A program made the position numbers and the translations under genes. Of a stretch of DNA of 64,000 nucleotides, positions 1 to 11,109 are shown in pieces. Under the pieces are notes generated by a model that did not search any database, had not been told where the DNA came from, and worked only from the letters and a program-made list of their open reading frames with translations. Numbering within the stretch: the stretch's first letter is position 1; every line of letters begins with the position of its first letter. The stretch is from Paralithodes platypus (taxonomy: Eukaryota; Arthropoda; Malacostraca; Decapoda; Lithodidae): NCBI GenBank assembly GCA_032716605.1, contig CM064492.1, forward strand, positions 55,288,364 to 55,352,363, read 5' to 3'.

Positions 1-228
1 GAGCGGTAACTAAGGTAAACCCCTTTTTCTTCTCTTCTATACTTTTTTCACCTTCGGTGGTAGTTTTGGTTAATGTACAACGTCTCCTAGAGCAAGATAA
101 GGAGTAGACTCTAGACGTTTTCTTTTTAACCGCGGTTGGAATGACGACATAGCAGTCAAAATAGACAAGTCGTCATTGCAATTAGGTTAATAGCCTTGAC
201 GTTGGATTTGCCAAGACTACTAACAAAT
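1..228. other. Unassigned left flank of the satellite array
   Basis: No coding, RNA or repeat feature is recognised. The sequence differs from the satellite consensus, so the left edge of the array lies at about 229. Confidence 0.5.
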
Positions 229-3200
229 AATCTTTTTTAGTTTAAACCTCTGGGGCATCGAAGGGCAGGGCGCGAAAGATTACTGGATTTTGCCAAAACT
301 GCGGTACTGTATATCACCTATTAATATGCATATGCGAAGCCTAATCGACCTTACACCTCCTCAAAAATACAGGTAGACATCCTTCCCAAGATGAAAAGGC
401 TGAACTCGAAAAGTCTACGGTATAAGAAAACGGCGCATTGGCCCTCCGGCAGCAGAAACAATTGATACGCACTCCGGAGGCCTGCCGAAAATTTACGGGT
501 AGGCTAAGCGATATCGGAAAATGCTTTTTTCGCATGGTACCAAGAACAAAATTTACGTTTTTTTTACACTTTCCTACTCAAAAGGATCCCCCTAATGAAA
601 ATATACACCCAAACTCCCTTTTCGAAAAACTTCGAAAATTGACCCGAGAGCTCCAATTTTCCATGACTTGAGTCATCGAAATTTTGGTTTGGAGATGAAA
701 TCTCGATTTTCAATAGCGAGTGCCATACTCTATAGGATTGATAAGCATAAAGAGCTAAAGTCATTGGAATATTTGTTTTTTAAACCTCTGGGGCATCGAA
801 GGGCAGGGCTCGAAAGATTACTGGATTTTGCCAAAACTGCGGTACTGTAAATCACCTATTAATATGCATATGCGAAGCCTAATCGACCTTACACCTCCTC
901 AAAAATACAGGTAGACATCCTTCCCAAGATGAAAAGGCTGAACTCGAAAAGTCTACGGTAAAAGAAAACGGCGCATTGGCCCTCCGGCAGCAGAAACAAT
1001 TGATACGCACTCCGGAGGCCTGCCGAAAACTTACGGGTAGGCTAAGCGATATCGGAAATGCTTTTTTCGCGGGGTACCAAGAACAAAATTTACTTTTTTT
1101 TTACACTTTCCTACTCAAAAGGATCCCCCTAATGAAAATATACACCCAAACTCCCTTTTCGAAAAACTTCGAAAATTGACCCGAGAGCTCCAAATTTCCA
1201 TGACTTGAGTCATCGAAATTTTGGTTTGGAGATGAAATCTCGATTTTCAATAGTGAGTGCCATACTCTATAGGATTGATAAGAATAAAGAGCTAAGGTAA
1301 TTGAAATATTTTTTTTTAGTTTAAACCTCTGGGGCATCGAAGGGCAGGGCTCGAAAGATTACTGGATTTTGCAAAAGCTGCGGTACTGTAAATCACCTAT
1401 TAATATGCATATGCGAAGCCTAATCGACCTTTCACCTTCACAAAAATACAGGTAGACATCCTTCCCAAGATGAAAAGGCTGAACTCGAAAAGTCTACGGT
1501 AAAAGAAAACGGCGCATTGGCCCTCCGGCAGCAGAAACAATTGATACGCACTCCGGAGGCCTGCCGAAAACTTACGGGTAGGCTAAGCGATATCGGAAAA
1601 TGCTTTTTTCCGCAGGGTACCAAGAACAAAATTTACTTTTTTTTTACACTTTCCTACTCAAAAGGATCCCCCTAATAAAATATACACCCAAACTCCCTTT
1701 TCGAAAAACTTCGAAAATTGACCCGAGAGCTCCAATTTTCCATGACTTGAGTCATCGAAATTTTGGTTTGGATATGAAATCTCGATTTTCAATAGCGAGT
1801 GCCATACTCTATAGGATTGATAAGCATAAAGAGCTAAGGTAATTGGAATAATCTTTTTTAGTTTAAACCTCTGGGGCATCGAAGGGCAGGGCTCGAAAGA
1901 TTACTGGATTTTGCCCAAACTGCGGTACTGTACATCACCTATTAATATGCATATGCGAAGCCTAATCGACCTTACACCTCCTCAAAAATACAGGTAGACA
2001 TCCTTCCCAAGATGAAAAGGCTGAACTCGAAAAGTCTACGGTAAAAGAAAACGGCGCATTGGCCCTCCGGCAGCAGAAACAATTGATACGCACTCCGGAG
2101 GCCTGCCGAAAACTTACGGGTAGGCTAAGCGATATCGGAAAATGCTTTTTTCGCTGGGTACCAAGAACAAAATTTACTTTTTTTTTACACTTTCCTACTC
2201 AAAAGGATCCCCCGAATGAAAATATACACCCAAACTCCCTTTTCGAAAAACTTCGAAAATTGACCCGAGAGCTCCAATTTTCCATGACTTGAGTCATCGA
2301 AATTTTGGTTTGGAGATGAAATCTCGATTTGCAATAGCGAGTGCCATACTCTATAGGATTGATAAGCATAAAGAGCTAAGGTCATTGGAATATTTTTGTT
2401 TTGTTTAAACCTCTGGGGCATCGAAGGGCAGGGCTCGAAAGATTACTGGATTTTGCCAAAACTGCGGTACTGTACATCACCTATTAATATGCATATGCGA
2501 AGCCTAATCGACCTTACACCTCCTCAAAAATACAGGTAGACATCCTTCCCAAGATGAAAAGGCTGAACTCGAAAAGTCTACGGTAAAAGAAAACGGCGCA
2601 TTGGCCCTCCGGCAGCAGAAACAATTGATACGCACTCCGGAGGCCTGCCGAATACTTACGGGTAGGCTAAGCGATATCGGAAAATGCTCTTTTCGCGGTG
2701 TACCAAGAACAAAACAAAAAAAATTTGTTTACACTTTCCTACTCAAAAGGATCTCCCTAATGAAAATATACACCCAAACTCCCGTTACGAAAAACTTCGA
2801 AAATTGACCCGAGAGTTCCAATTTTTCATGACATGAGTCATCGAAATATTGGTTTGGATATGAAATCTCGGTTTTCAATAGCGAGTGCCATACTCTATAG
2901 GATTGATAAGCATAAAGATCTAAGGTAATTTGAATAATCTTTTTTAGTTTAAACCTCTGGGGCATCGAAGGGCAGGGCGCGAAAGATTACTGGATTTTGC
3001 CAAAACTGCGGTACTGTAAATCACCTATTAATATGCATATGCGAAGCCTAATCGACCTTACACCTCCTCAAAAATACAGGTAGACATCCTTCTCAAGATG
3101 AAAAGGCTGAACTCGAAAAGTCTACGGTAAAAGAAAACGGCGCATTGGCCCTCCGGCAGCAGAAACAATTGATACGCACTCCGGAGGCCTGCCGAAAACT

Positions 3201-6200
3201 TACGGGTAGGCTAAGCGATATCGGAAAATGCTTTTTTCGCGGGGTACCAAGAACAAAATTTACTTTTTGTTTACACTTTCCTACTCAAAAGGATCCCCCT
3301 AATGAAAATATACACCCAAACTCCCTTTTCGAAAAACTTCGAAAATTGACCCGAGAGCTCCAATTTTCCATGACTTGAGTCATCGAAATTATGGTTTGGG
3401 GATGAAATCTCGATTTTCAATAGCGAGTGCCATACTCTATAGGATTGATAAGCATAAAGAGCTAAGGTCATTGGAATATTTGTTTTTGAAACCTCAGGGG
3501 CATCGAAGGGCAGGGCTCGAAAGATTACTGGATTTTGCCAAAGCTGCAGTACTGTACATCACCTATTAACATGCATATGCGAAGCCTAATCGACCTTACA
3601 CCTCCTCAAAAATACAGGTAGACATTCTTCCCAAGATGAAAAGGCTGAACTCGAAAAGTCTACGGTAAAAGAAAACGGCGCATTGGCCCTCCGGCAGCAG
3701 AAACAATTGATACGCACTCCGGAGGCCTGCCGAAAAATTACGGGTAGGCTAAGCGATATCGGAAATGCTATTTACGCAGGTCACCAAGAACAAAATTTAC
3801 TTTTTTTTACACTTTCCTACTCAAAAGGATCCCCCTAATGAAAATATACACCCAAACTCCCTTTTCGAAAAACTTCGAAAATTGACCCGAGAGCTCCAAT
3901 TTTCCATGACTTGAGTCATCGAAATTTTGGTTTGGAGATGAAATCTCGATTTTCAATACGGAGTGCTATACTCTATAGGATTGATAAGCATAAAGAGCTA
4001 AGGTAATTGAAATATTTCTTTTTTAGTTTAAACCTCTGAGGCATCGAAGGGCAGGGCTCGAAAGATTACTGGATTTTGCAAAAGCTGCGGTACTGTATAT
4101 CACCTATTAATATGCATATGCGAAGCCTAATCGACCTTACACCTCCTCAAAAATACAGGTAGACATCCTTCCCAAGATGAAAAGGCTGAACTCGAAAAGT
4201 CTACGGTAAAAGAAAACGGCGCATTGGCCCTCCGGCAGCAGAAACAATTGATACGCACTCCGGGGCCCTGCCGAAAATTTACGGGTAGGCTAAGCGATAT
4301 CGGAAAATGCTCTTTTCGCGGTGTACCAAGAACAAAATTTACTTTTTTTTTTACACTTTCCTACTCAAAAGGATCCCCCTAATGAAAATATACACCCAAA
4401 CTTCCTTTTCGAAAAACTTCGAAAATTGACCCGAGAGTTCCAATTTTACATGACTTGAGTCCGAAATTTTGGTTTGGAGATGAAATCTCGGTTTTCAATA
4501 GCGAGTGCCATACTCTATAGGATTGATAAGCATAAAGAGCTAAGGTAATTTGAATAATCATTTTTAGTTTAAACCTCTGGGGTATCGAAGGGCAGGGCGC
4601 GCAAGATTACTGGATTTTGCCAAAACTGCGGTACTGTACATAACCTATTAATATGCATATGCGAAGCCTAATCGACCTTACACCTCCTCAAAAATACAGG
4701 TAGACATCCTTCCCAAGATGAAAAGGCTGAACTCGAAAAGTCTACGGTAAAAGAAAACGGCGCATTGGCCCTCCGGCAGCAGAAACAATTGATACGCACT
4801 TCGGAGGCCTGCCGAAAACTTACGGGTAGGCTAAGCGATATCGGAAAATACTTTTTTCGCGTGGTTCCAAGAACAAAATTTAGTTTTTTTTTTACACTTT
4901 CCTACTCAAAAGGATCCCCCTAATGAAAATATACACCCAAACTCCCTTTTCGAAAAACTTCGAAAATTGACCCGAGAGCTCCAATTTTCCATGACTTGAG
5001 TCATCGAAATTTTTGGTTTGAAGATGAAATCTCAATTTTCAATAGCGAGTGCCATACTCTATAGGATTGATAAGCATAAAGAGCTAAGGTAATTGGTATA
5101 TTTTTTTTTAGTTTAAACCTCTGGGGCATCGAAGGGCAGGGCGCGAAAGATTACTGGATTTTGCCAAAACTGCGGTACTGTATATCACCTATTAATATGC
5201 ATATGCGAAGCCTAATCGACCTTACACCTCCTCAAAAATACAGGTAGACATTCTTCCCAAGATGAAAAGGCTGAACTCGAAAAGTCTACGGTAAAAGAAA
5301 ACGGCACATTGGCCCTCCGGCAGCAGAAACAATTGATACGCACTCCGGAGGCCTGCCGAAAACTTACGGGTAGGCTAAGCGATATCGGAAATGCTTTTTG
5401 CGCAGGGTACCAAGAACAAAATTTCCTTTTTTTTTTACACTTTCCTACTCAAAAGGATCCCCCTAATGAAAATATACACCCAAACTCCCTTTACGAAAAA
5501 CTTCGAAAATTGACCCGAGAGTTCCAATTTTTCATGACTTGAGTCATCGAAATTTTGGTTTGGAGATGAAATCTCGGTTTTCAATAGCGAGTGCCATACT
5601 CTATAGGATTGATAAGCATAAAGATCTAAGGTAATTTGAATAATCTTTTTTAGTTTAAACCTCTGGGGTATCGAAGGGCAGGGCGCGCAAGATTACTGGA
5701 TTTTGCCAAAACTGCGGTACTGTATATCACCTATTAATATGCATATGCGAAGCCTAATCGACCTTACACCTCCTCAAAAATACAGGTAGACATTCTTCCC
5801 AAGATGAAAAGGCTGAACTCGAAAAGTCTACGGTAAAAGAAAACGGCGCATTGGCCCTCCGGCAGCAGAAACCATTGATACGCACTCCGGAGGACTGCCG
5901 AAAACTTACGGGTAGGCTAAGCGATATCGGAAATGCTATTTTCGCAGGTCACCAAGAACAAAATTTACTTTTTTTTACACTTTCCTACTCAAAAGGATCC
6001 CCCTAATGAAAATATACACCCAAACTCCCTTTTCGAAAAACTTCGAAAATTGACCCGAGAGCTCCAATTTTCCATGACTTGAGCCATCGAAATTTTGGTT
6101 TGGAGATGAAATCTCGATTTGCAATAGCGAGTGGCCATACTCTATAGGATTGGTAAGCATAAAGAGCTAAGGTCATTGGAATATTTTTGTTTTGTTTAAA

Positions 6201-6265
6201 CCTCTGGGGCATCGAAGGGCAGGGCTCGAAAGATTACTGGATTTTGCCAAAACTGCGGTACTGTA
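229..6265. repeat. ~541-bp satellite array, about 11 units
   Basis: A head-to-tail tandem array. The motif TTAATATGCATATGCG recurs near 321, 860, 1400, 1941, 2484, 3026, 3567 (one mismatch), 4107, 4647, 5190 and 5733, giving a mean period of 541 bp. Units differ by scattered substitutions and small indels, mostly in a T-rich run. Each unit holds an imperfect hairpin built on CTCCGGCAG and CTCCGGAGGCCTGCCG. Short open frames of 60-80 codons recur on both strands in every unit, but they are interrupted differently between units, so I treat the array as non-coding. The right edge is the LTR at 6266. Confidence 0.95.
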
Positions 6266-6611
6266 TGTTATGTGTGTCCCAGCTAACTCCATAGATGCAC
6301 AACAGGCCTATCTTGGGTTGGGGAGTAAGGAGACACGCTGTAGATATATAGGTTCTTATTGAGAAGGATATTGGATACAGGCACGAAGCAGAGCCTACAG
6401 GGTGATAGCTCTGTCTCGTGGTACACAAACATGTATTGGCCCTCTGGTGAGAGGAGCCCCAGGCTTGAGTTGCCAGAGTGGCTATATGACATAACTAATA
6501 TGACTGCCTGGATGCTAACATGAATCTTACTCATAGAGAGATATTACATATGCATAAGTGACTGTACTAGATATGAAATTGATACTGTACAAGGTAAATC
6601 ATATACATACA
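6266..6611 (-). repeat. 3' LTR of the mag-like element
   Basis: A direct repeat of 9549-9894 that begins TGTTATGTGT and ends ATACATACA on the plus strand. It abuts satellite sequence on its outer side and a minus-strand polypurine tract on its inner side. Confidence 0.92.
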
Positions 6612-6626
6612 CCTCCCTCCCCCCTC
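6612..6626 (-). promoter_or_regulatory. Polypurine tract of the mag-like element
   Basis: On the minus strand this reads GAGGGGGGAGGGAGG directly before the LTR start. It is the expected plus-strand priming site and fixes the orientation of the element. Confidence 0.75.
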
Positions 6627-6637
6627 ACGCTCGCAGT

Positions 6638-9541
6638 TCATTCTCGAGCGGACTCTTTCCTACTGAGCCGTTCTGATCGACGTGGGGTAACTTGGGGGTC
6701 AGAAGCTAAGGACTGTTCAGCGTCATTGAAAGGGGCCACAGGGTTGAGGGAGTCACCAGTTTGGGGCACGGGGCGGAGGAATCGACGGTTCCGCCACCAC
6801 ACACGGCCACTAGGGAGACGTACCTCATAGGCCCGTGACCTGCCAAGGCTCATCACAACCCCCACCTTGTCCCAGCGTTTCGTGGTCGGGTCTTGAATCC
6901 GCACTTGCTGACCGACACGTAACCTGGGAAGGGGCTGTGCGTGCTCATCGTACCGGGTCTTAACCTGCTCGGCACGGTCGGCAGCACGTCTATCACAGTC
7001 CTCGGCCTTGGCTTGCCATTCCGCAGCAAAGGACTTGGGATGGGCCGGGAGACATGTCCTAAGAGGATGACCATACAGGAACTGGGCTGGGGAGCGGCCT
7101 GTGAAGTTTGGAGTATTCCGGAGTTCCAAGAGACCCCGGTCGAAGTCCTCACAGTCAATGTTGGCAGAGGGTGCAGTCTTTAAGGTGAGGTGCTTGAGAG
7201 ACTTCACCGCAGCCTCGGCATGGCCGTTCGCCTGTGGGTAATGCGGTGATGTTACCACATGACGAACTCCCCATCGCTTCATAAAGTCCCGGAACTCGTG
7301 GCTGGTGAATTGTGGGCCCCCGTCGGTCCTCAGACGAAGGGGCACACCAACTTCCCGGAAGAAGCGACAGAACATCCTGATGGTCGCAGAGGCGGTTGTG
7401 TCACCTGTGCAGGGGACAACAACAGGCCACCCCGAGAAACGGTCGACGACTACCAGGAAAGACTTCCCGGCGACCATGAAAAAGTCGGCCGACACAGACT
7501 CAAAGGGCCTTGTAGGGTTGTCATCATTCATGAGTGGTTCCTTCTGGAGGCTAGGCTGAAGGATCTGGCAAGACTCACACGCTTGAACAGTGTTGGTGAT
7601 GTCGGAATCTATCCCCGGCCAGAAGACAGCCTGCCTCGCCCTGCGTTTAGTGGCCTCCACACAACGGTGGCCGTCATGAAGATGCTGTAGGGTGCGTCGG
7701 CGGAGGGCTGCAGGAACCACGATCCGAGCTCCATACAGGACGAGGTCATCATCAGCGTAGAGTTCGTCCCGTATCTTCCAGTATGGGAGCAAGGAATTGT
7801 GAAGGTCGTATCGGTTGGCAGGGAAGCCTGAGGTCACACAGTCGAGTAGACGAACATACGCAGGGTCCGCTCTTGCCGCGACCCGGAGATCCTGTAGCGT
7901 CCCGTCTGCGTCTGGTGCCGAAGATCGTGCCGAAGATCGTCCTGAGTTGATAACGTCCTTGGTTGTCACTATAGTCCTGAGGTAGGTGGCGGCGTCGGCA
8001 CAAGCGATCTCATCCTCTGGCGTGGGGCGGCTGACCGGGGCTCGAGACAGGGCATCAGGGATGCAGAGCAACTTGGCGGCACGCCACACGGCCTTGAAGA
8101 TATAGGGTGAGGTCTTCTCCTTCAGGCGTTGGAGGCGGGGATTCTCCACAGCGTCCAACGTGTAGTGATTGATGATAGGGATGAGGGGGCGGTGGTCAGT
8201 CATCAGTGTGAAATCCTGTAGACCCTGTAAATACAGTCGACACTTGGACATGGCCCAAACAGCAGCCAACATCTCCAACTCGATAGTAGCATAGCGGGTC
8301 TGAGCGTCCGCCAGGAACCGAGAGCCACACTGGATGAGCCGCAGGTGGCCACTGCCGTGGTCCTGCAACAGGGCATACCCAATGCCGTTGAGTCGCGATG
8401 CATCAGTCTGAAGAATGGTGGGTAGGTCTGGGTCGAAGTGTGCGAGAACAGGAGGACTGACAAGGGCTAACTTGACTCGCCTGAAGGCCTCATCGTGGTC
8501 AGGAGTCCACACAAATGTCCTCTTGGGGCTCATCAAAGGGCGGAGGGGCTGAGCGGCGGCGGCGATGTCAGGGGTAAACTCTGCCAGCTGGTTGACCAGA
8601 CCCAGGAATGACCTGAGGTCGGTCAAGTTGGTTGGTGCCGGAAAGTCCCCGATTGCAGCCACGTTGCTCATGTCAGCCGCATGGATCCTCATGGATTGAC
8701 CCACCATAGGCTTGAGGGGCACAGTCTTTAGGTCGTCTTTGGACATCAACACGTCGCTAAACTCCCACAGGAAGTAATTCTTGGCTTCAGCAGGCGACGT
8801 GGAGACTGGAAGTGGTGTAGCCTTACACCTGTTGACGTGCTTGACCTCTTGTATGGGCGTTGGGAATGCCAGAGGTATGATGGCTAACTCCCTGCAGTGG
8901 CTGTATGAAAGCAGAGGAGTCTGGACACCCTCGTGCACATGGATCAGGGCAGTACACACTCTCTGTCCCAGGGTGAGGGTAGCCTGAAATACCCCCAGAG
9001 CAGGTGCCATCGGGGAGCCGTCCGCCGTGAACGTTGTCGTGGGCGAAGGGGCTCGCAGGCTGCTCATGGGGATAGCCAAATCCTCAAGGTGACGCTGGCC
9101 AATCACGGTGACGTCAGCGCCCGTGTCCGGTAACATCCGTAGGCGGGATGTAGCGTCGCCAAAGGAGAGGGTAACACAGATGGGTTGCGGCGTCGAAGCT
9201 GTAGAAGGAGTCGATCCCACCTGAAGACAGCTATTACTCCTAGCGTCGGGGGGCTTGCCAGAGTTGGAGGGGGCACCCGTATCGCCTGGGGGGCCACCTT
9301 GGCGTCTTTCCTTCTTCTTAGTCGACGGACAACACTTGTCATAATGCCCCAGAAGACAACAGATGCGGCACTGAACCTTGTGAGCAGGGCACTTAGCTGT
9401 CCGAGCCCAGTGACCGTGGCGCCCACAGTTGTTACAGGTGCTGCCAGCAGCGGGACACTTGTCAGGCCCGTGTCGGCGAGCGCAACTCTGGCAGGCATCG
9501 GCTGCATTCGATGGAGGCTTGGGGGGTTGGATCCTACACAC
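6638..9541 (-). CDS. Gag-pol remnant polyprotein: knuckles, protease, RNase H, integrase
   Basis: A 967-residue uninterrupted frame. There is no ATG at its start: the frame is already open from just inside the LTR edge at 9550, and the first codon listed is GTG. Residues 17-71 hold Cys/His knuckles, the last fitting CX2CX4HX4C. The aspartic protease motif DTGAD is at 139-143. The RT fingers and palm are absent: around residue 290 (nt ~8670) the sequence jumps directly to the RT connection. RNase H acidic residues are visible at about D380, E421 and D449. The integrase has its zinc site (H620/H625, C655/C658) and a DDE triad (D686, D740, E776), followed by a chromatin- or DNA-binding tail. The RT deletion is in frame, so the rest stays readable. 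A retained integrase without RT suggests a derivative that could move only with help. Confidence 0.88.
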   Translation of the reverse strand: MCRIQPPKPPSNAADACQSCARRHGPDKCPAAGSTCNNCGRHGHWARTAKCPAHKVQCRICCLLGHYDKCCPSTKKKERRQGGPPGDTGAPSNSGKPPDARSNSCLQVGSTPSTASTPQPICVTLSFGDATSRLRMLPDTGADVTVIGQRHLEDLAIPMSSLRAPSPTTTFTADGSPMAPALGVFQATLTLGQRVCTALIHVHEGVQTPLLSYSHCRELAIIPLAFPTPIQEVKHVNRCKATPLPVSTSPAEAKNYFLWEFSDVLMSKDDLKTVPLKPMVGQSMRIHAADMSNVAAIGDFPAPTNLTDLRSFLGLVNQLAEFTPDIAAAAQPLRPLMSPKRTFVWTPDHDEAFRRVKLALVSPPVLAHFDPDLPTILQTDASRLNGIGYALLQDHGSGHLRLIQCGSRFLADAQTRYATIELEMLAAVWAMSKCRLYLQGLQDFTLMTDHRPLIPIINHYTLDAVENPRLQRLKEKTSPYIFKAVWRAAKLLCIPDALSRAPVSRPTPEDEIACADAATYLRTIVTTKDVINSGRSSARSSAPDADGTLQDLRVAARADPAYVRLLDCVTSGFPANRYDLHNSLLPYWKIRDELYADDDLVLYGARIVVPAALRRRTLQHLHDGHRCVEATKRRARQAVFWPGIDSDITNTVQACESCQILQPSLQKEPLMNDDNPTRPFESVSADFFMVAGKSFLVVVDRFSGWPVVVPCTGDTTASATIRMFCRFFREVGVPLRLRTDGGPQFTSHEFRDFMKRWGVRHVVTSPHYPQANGHAEAAVKSLKHLTLKTAPSANIDCEDFDRGLLELRNTPNFTGRSPAQFLYGHPLRTCLPAHPKSFAAEWQAKAEDCDRRAADRAEQVKTRYDEHAQPLPRLRVGQQVRIQDPTTKRWDKVGVVMSLGRSRAYEVRLPSGRVWWRNRRFLRPVPQTGDSLNPVAPFNDAEQSLASDPQVTPRRSERLSRKESARE

Positions 9542-9548
9542 TGCGCCA
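9531..9548 (-). promoter_or_regulatory. Primer-binding site of the mag-like element
   Basis: Immediately inside the 5' LTR the minus strand begins TGGCGCAGTGTGTAGGAT. The TGG complements a tRNA CCA tail, and the TGGCGCAG...TAGGAT pattern resembles the complement of an animal serine tRNA 3' end. The serine assignment is an inference. Confidence 0.6.
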
Positions 9549-9894
9549 TGTTATGTGTATCCCAGCTAACTCCATAGATGCACAACAGGCCTGTCTTGGG
9601 TTGGGGAGTAAGTAGACATGCTGTAGATATATAGGTTCTTATTGAGAAGGATATGGGATACAGGCACGAAGCAGAGCCTACAGGGTGATAGCTCTGTCTC
9701 GTGGTACACAAACATGTATTGGCCCTCTGGTGAGAGGAGCCCCAGGCTTGAGTTGCCAGACTGGCTATATGACATAACTAATATGACTGCCTGGATGCTA
9801 ACATGAATCTTACTCATAGAGAGATATTACATATGCATATGTGACTGTACTAGATATGAAAGTGATACTGTACAAGGTAAATCATATACATACA
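9549..9894 (-). repeat. 5' LTR of the mag-like element
   Basis: The partner of 6266-6611, with the same termini and about 8 mismatches in 346 bp by eye. Its outer flank (GGGAACACC...) is not satellite sequence. Confidence 0.92.
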
Positions 9895-10022
9895 GGGAAC
9901 ACCAGCATTTATTGAGTGAAATTGAGAATAAAGGCCATCTACCATTACACATATTTTTTTTTTTTTTTTTAAAGAGACAATGAAGATATGAAGTTATGAA
10001 GATAAGAAGAAATTGGTGGAAC

Positions 10023-10238
10023 TTATGATGCAAGGCCGTAGTGTGACATCTTCGACAATAAGGATTGATGCCAGACTCTATCAAATGCCTTTGATATATC
10101 CAGTGCTATTGTATGTGTTTCACCATGTTGGTCTGTAGCTTGGTTGATTTGATGCGTAAGAAGGCAAAGAATGTCTGCAGTTGATCGACATCGTCTAAAA
10201 CCATATTGCCTATCACTGATTAAATTTATTATTCTCAA
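10023..10238 (-). pseudogene. Fragment of a jockey/CR1-type LINE reverse transcriptase
   Basis: A 71-codon open stretch matches the central RT region of non-LTR elements. It has a QYGFRRCRST block followed by the palm motif ALDISKAFDRVWH, where the first catalytic Asp lies. No catalytic YADD box or flanking RT is present, so this is an isolated fragment. A T-run at about 9954-9972 downstream on its strand could be a remnant tail, but that is uncertain. Confidence 0.75.
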
Positions 10239-10299
10239 GATGCTTAATTATGTGATTATTTAACATATACATTTAAAAATATCACGATCTCAAGGCCAG

Positions 10300-10440
10300 C
10301 TTGTATAGAGACCTTCAGACTTTCTGCTTCCTGCCTACATTGTTTGGCTTACACCTTTCCCCTTCTACTTGTTTGGCTCTGTCTCGAGTCTGCCACCCCC
10401 AGATAAAAAATAAATGAATAAGTAAATAAAACAAAAATGG
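10300..10440 (+). repeat. Degraded LINE 3'-end fragment
   Basis: The block near 10373-10401 (GGCTCTGTCTCGAGTCTGCC, then ACCCCC) resembles the 3' end of the RTE-like LINE at 36318-37503, read on its own strand. It has no coding content, and the boundaries are approximate. Confidence 0.4.
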
Positions 10441-10534
10441 AAAAATTGGGAATGTGCTTGAGTAAATAGATAGACAAATAGAGTATTTATCTCATTCTTC
10501 AGCAGGAGTTTTGCTATTCATATACAGTGCTATC

Positions 10535-10746
10535 TTAACCTTCTGAAGATCGATGCCGTACTTTTTTATGTCTTCTGGCTGTTATTAGACGATTATATTC
10601 AGATTAAGAAGACTATATGGAATTCAGAGGCTTGATTGAGAAAGTCTGTACCCTTTTAATTGCACAGATCATTCCTAAACTGCATAAATCGTCTAATGAA
10701 AGTCAGAAACAAATGTCAAAATGCGTCATGATCCCCAAGGGGTTAA
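10535..10746. mobile_element. TTAA-flanked foldback MITE, family P1
   Basis: The element is bounded by TTAA at 10535-10538 and 10743-10746. Its ends are CCTTCTGAAGATCGATG and, inverted, CCCCTTGGGGATCATGACG, and the two halves are imperfect inverted copies that both contain an AGACGATTATA/CTAAACTGCATAAATCGTCT core. TTAA target use and C-rich termini are features of the piggyBac superfamily. Related copies occur near 25849, 27138, 28013, 31751, 52433, 52651, 54039 and 63095. Confidence 0.75.
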
Positions 10747-10755
10747 TTACTTCAG

Positions 10756-11087
10756 TACATAGATGGTTCACTTTTTGGTCGATTTGTTCATATATTTATT
10801 ATTTTTCTAGTGTTCTCCCTAGACCTCTATCAAACTTAAATAACAACCCCAGGTTCCCCTTTCAAGATACATTTGTAAATTTTTTGGTAAAAAAATGTCC
10901 CGGCCTAAGGGCGGTTCCTCCTAAATTACAGGCACGTTATCGTTCGCCAGGAAAAAATCAAAACCTAAATGGCGCGAAAGGCGTTTAAACTACCAAACAA
11001 ATGGGTAGAACGTCTAAATACCTCAAAACTAATGGGGCTAAGCACGAGGGAGAAAGGGGGCCAGAAAACCAGCCCATCTCCCCTTAA
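10756..11087. mobile_element. TTAA-flanked MITE, family P2 (left end decayed)
   Basis: The right end is CCCATCTCCCC followed by TTAA (11084-11087); the left end contains the matching GATGGTTCACTTTTT arm. The interior shares GTTATCGTTCGCCAGG and GGCGCGAAAGG blocks with copies at 26660, 30160, 31935 and 55535. Confidence 0.65.
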
Positions 11088-11109
11088 ATTGCTTGATTTT
11101 GTATCATAA

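Larger units (their letters stand above)
6266..9894 (-). mobile_element. Internally deleted Ty3/gypsy LTR retrotransposon (mag-like)
   Basis: A 3,629-bp element on the minus strand, bounded by two 346-bp LTRs with TG...CA ends. Its own 5' to 3' order is: LTR (9549-9894), a primer-binding site, a single open frame (zinc knuckles, protease, connection and RNase H, integrase), a polypurine tract at 6612-6626, then LTR (6266-6611). Gag upstream of the knuckles and the RT fingers and palm are missing, so it is non-autonomous. By eye the LTRs differ at about 8 positions, implying a fairly young insertion. The bases before 6266 (CTGTA) and after 9894 (GGGAA) do not form a target duplication. The assignment to the mag branch rests on overall pol character and is an inference. 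Confidence 0.9.

Noticed and set aside
341..6212. Recurrent 60-80-codon frames on both strands in the satellite
   Set aside because: They recur with every unit, are broken differently in different units and often lack an ATG. They are artefacts of the repeat.
229..6265. CRISPR-like or rDNA-like array
   Set aside because: Units are 541 bp without short direct repeats and unique spacers, and show no rRNA or 5S signature.
6558..9577. Plus-strand frames of 60-140 codons across the mag-like element
   Set aside because: They are antisense or out-of-frame shadows of the 967-codon gypsy frame, which carries all the recognisable motifs.
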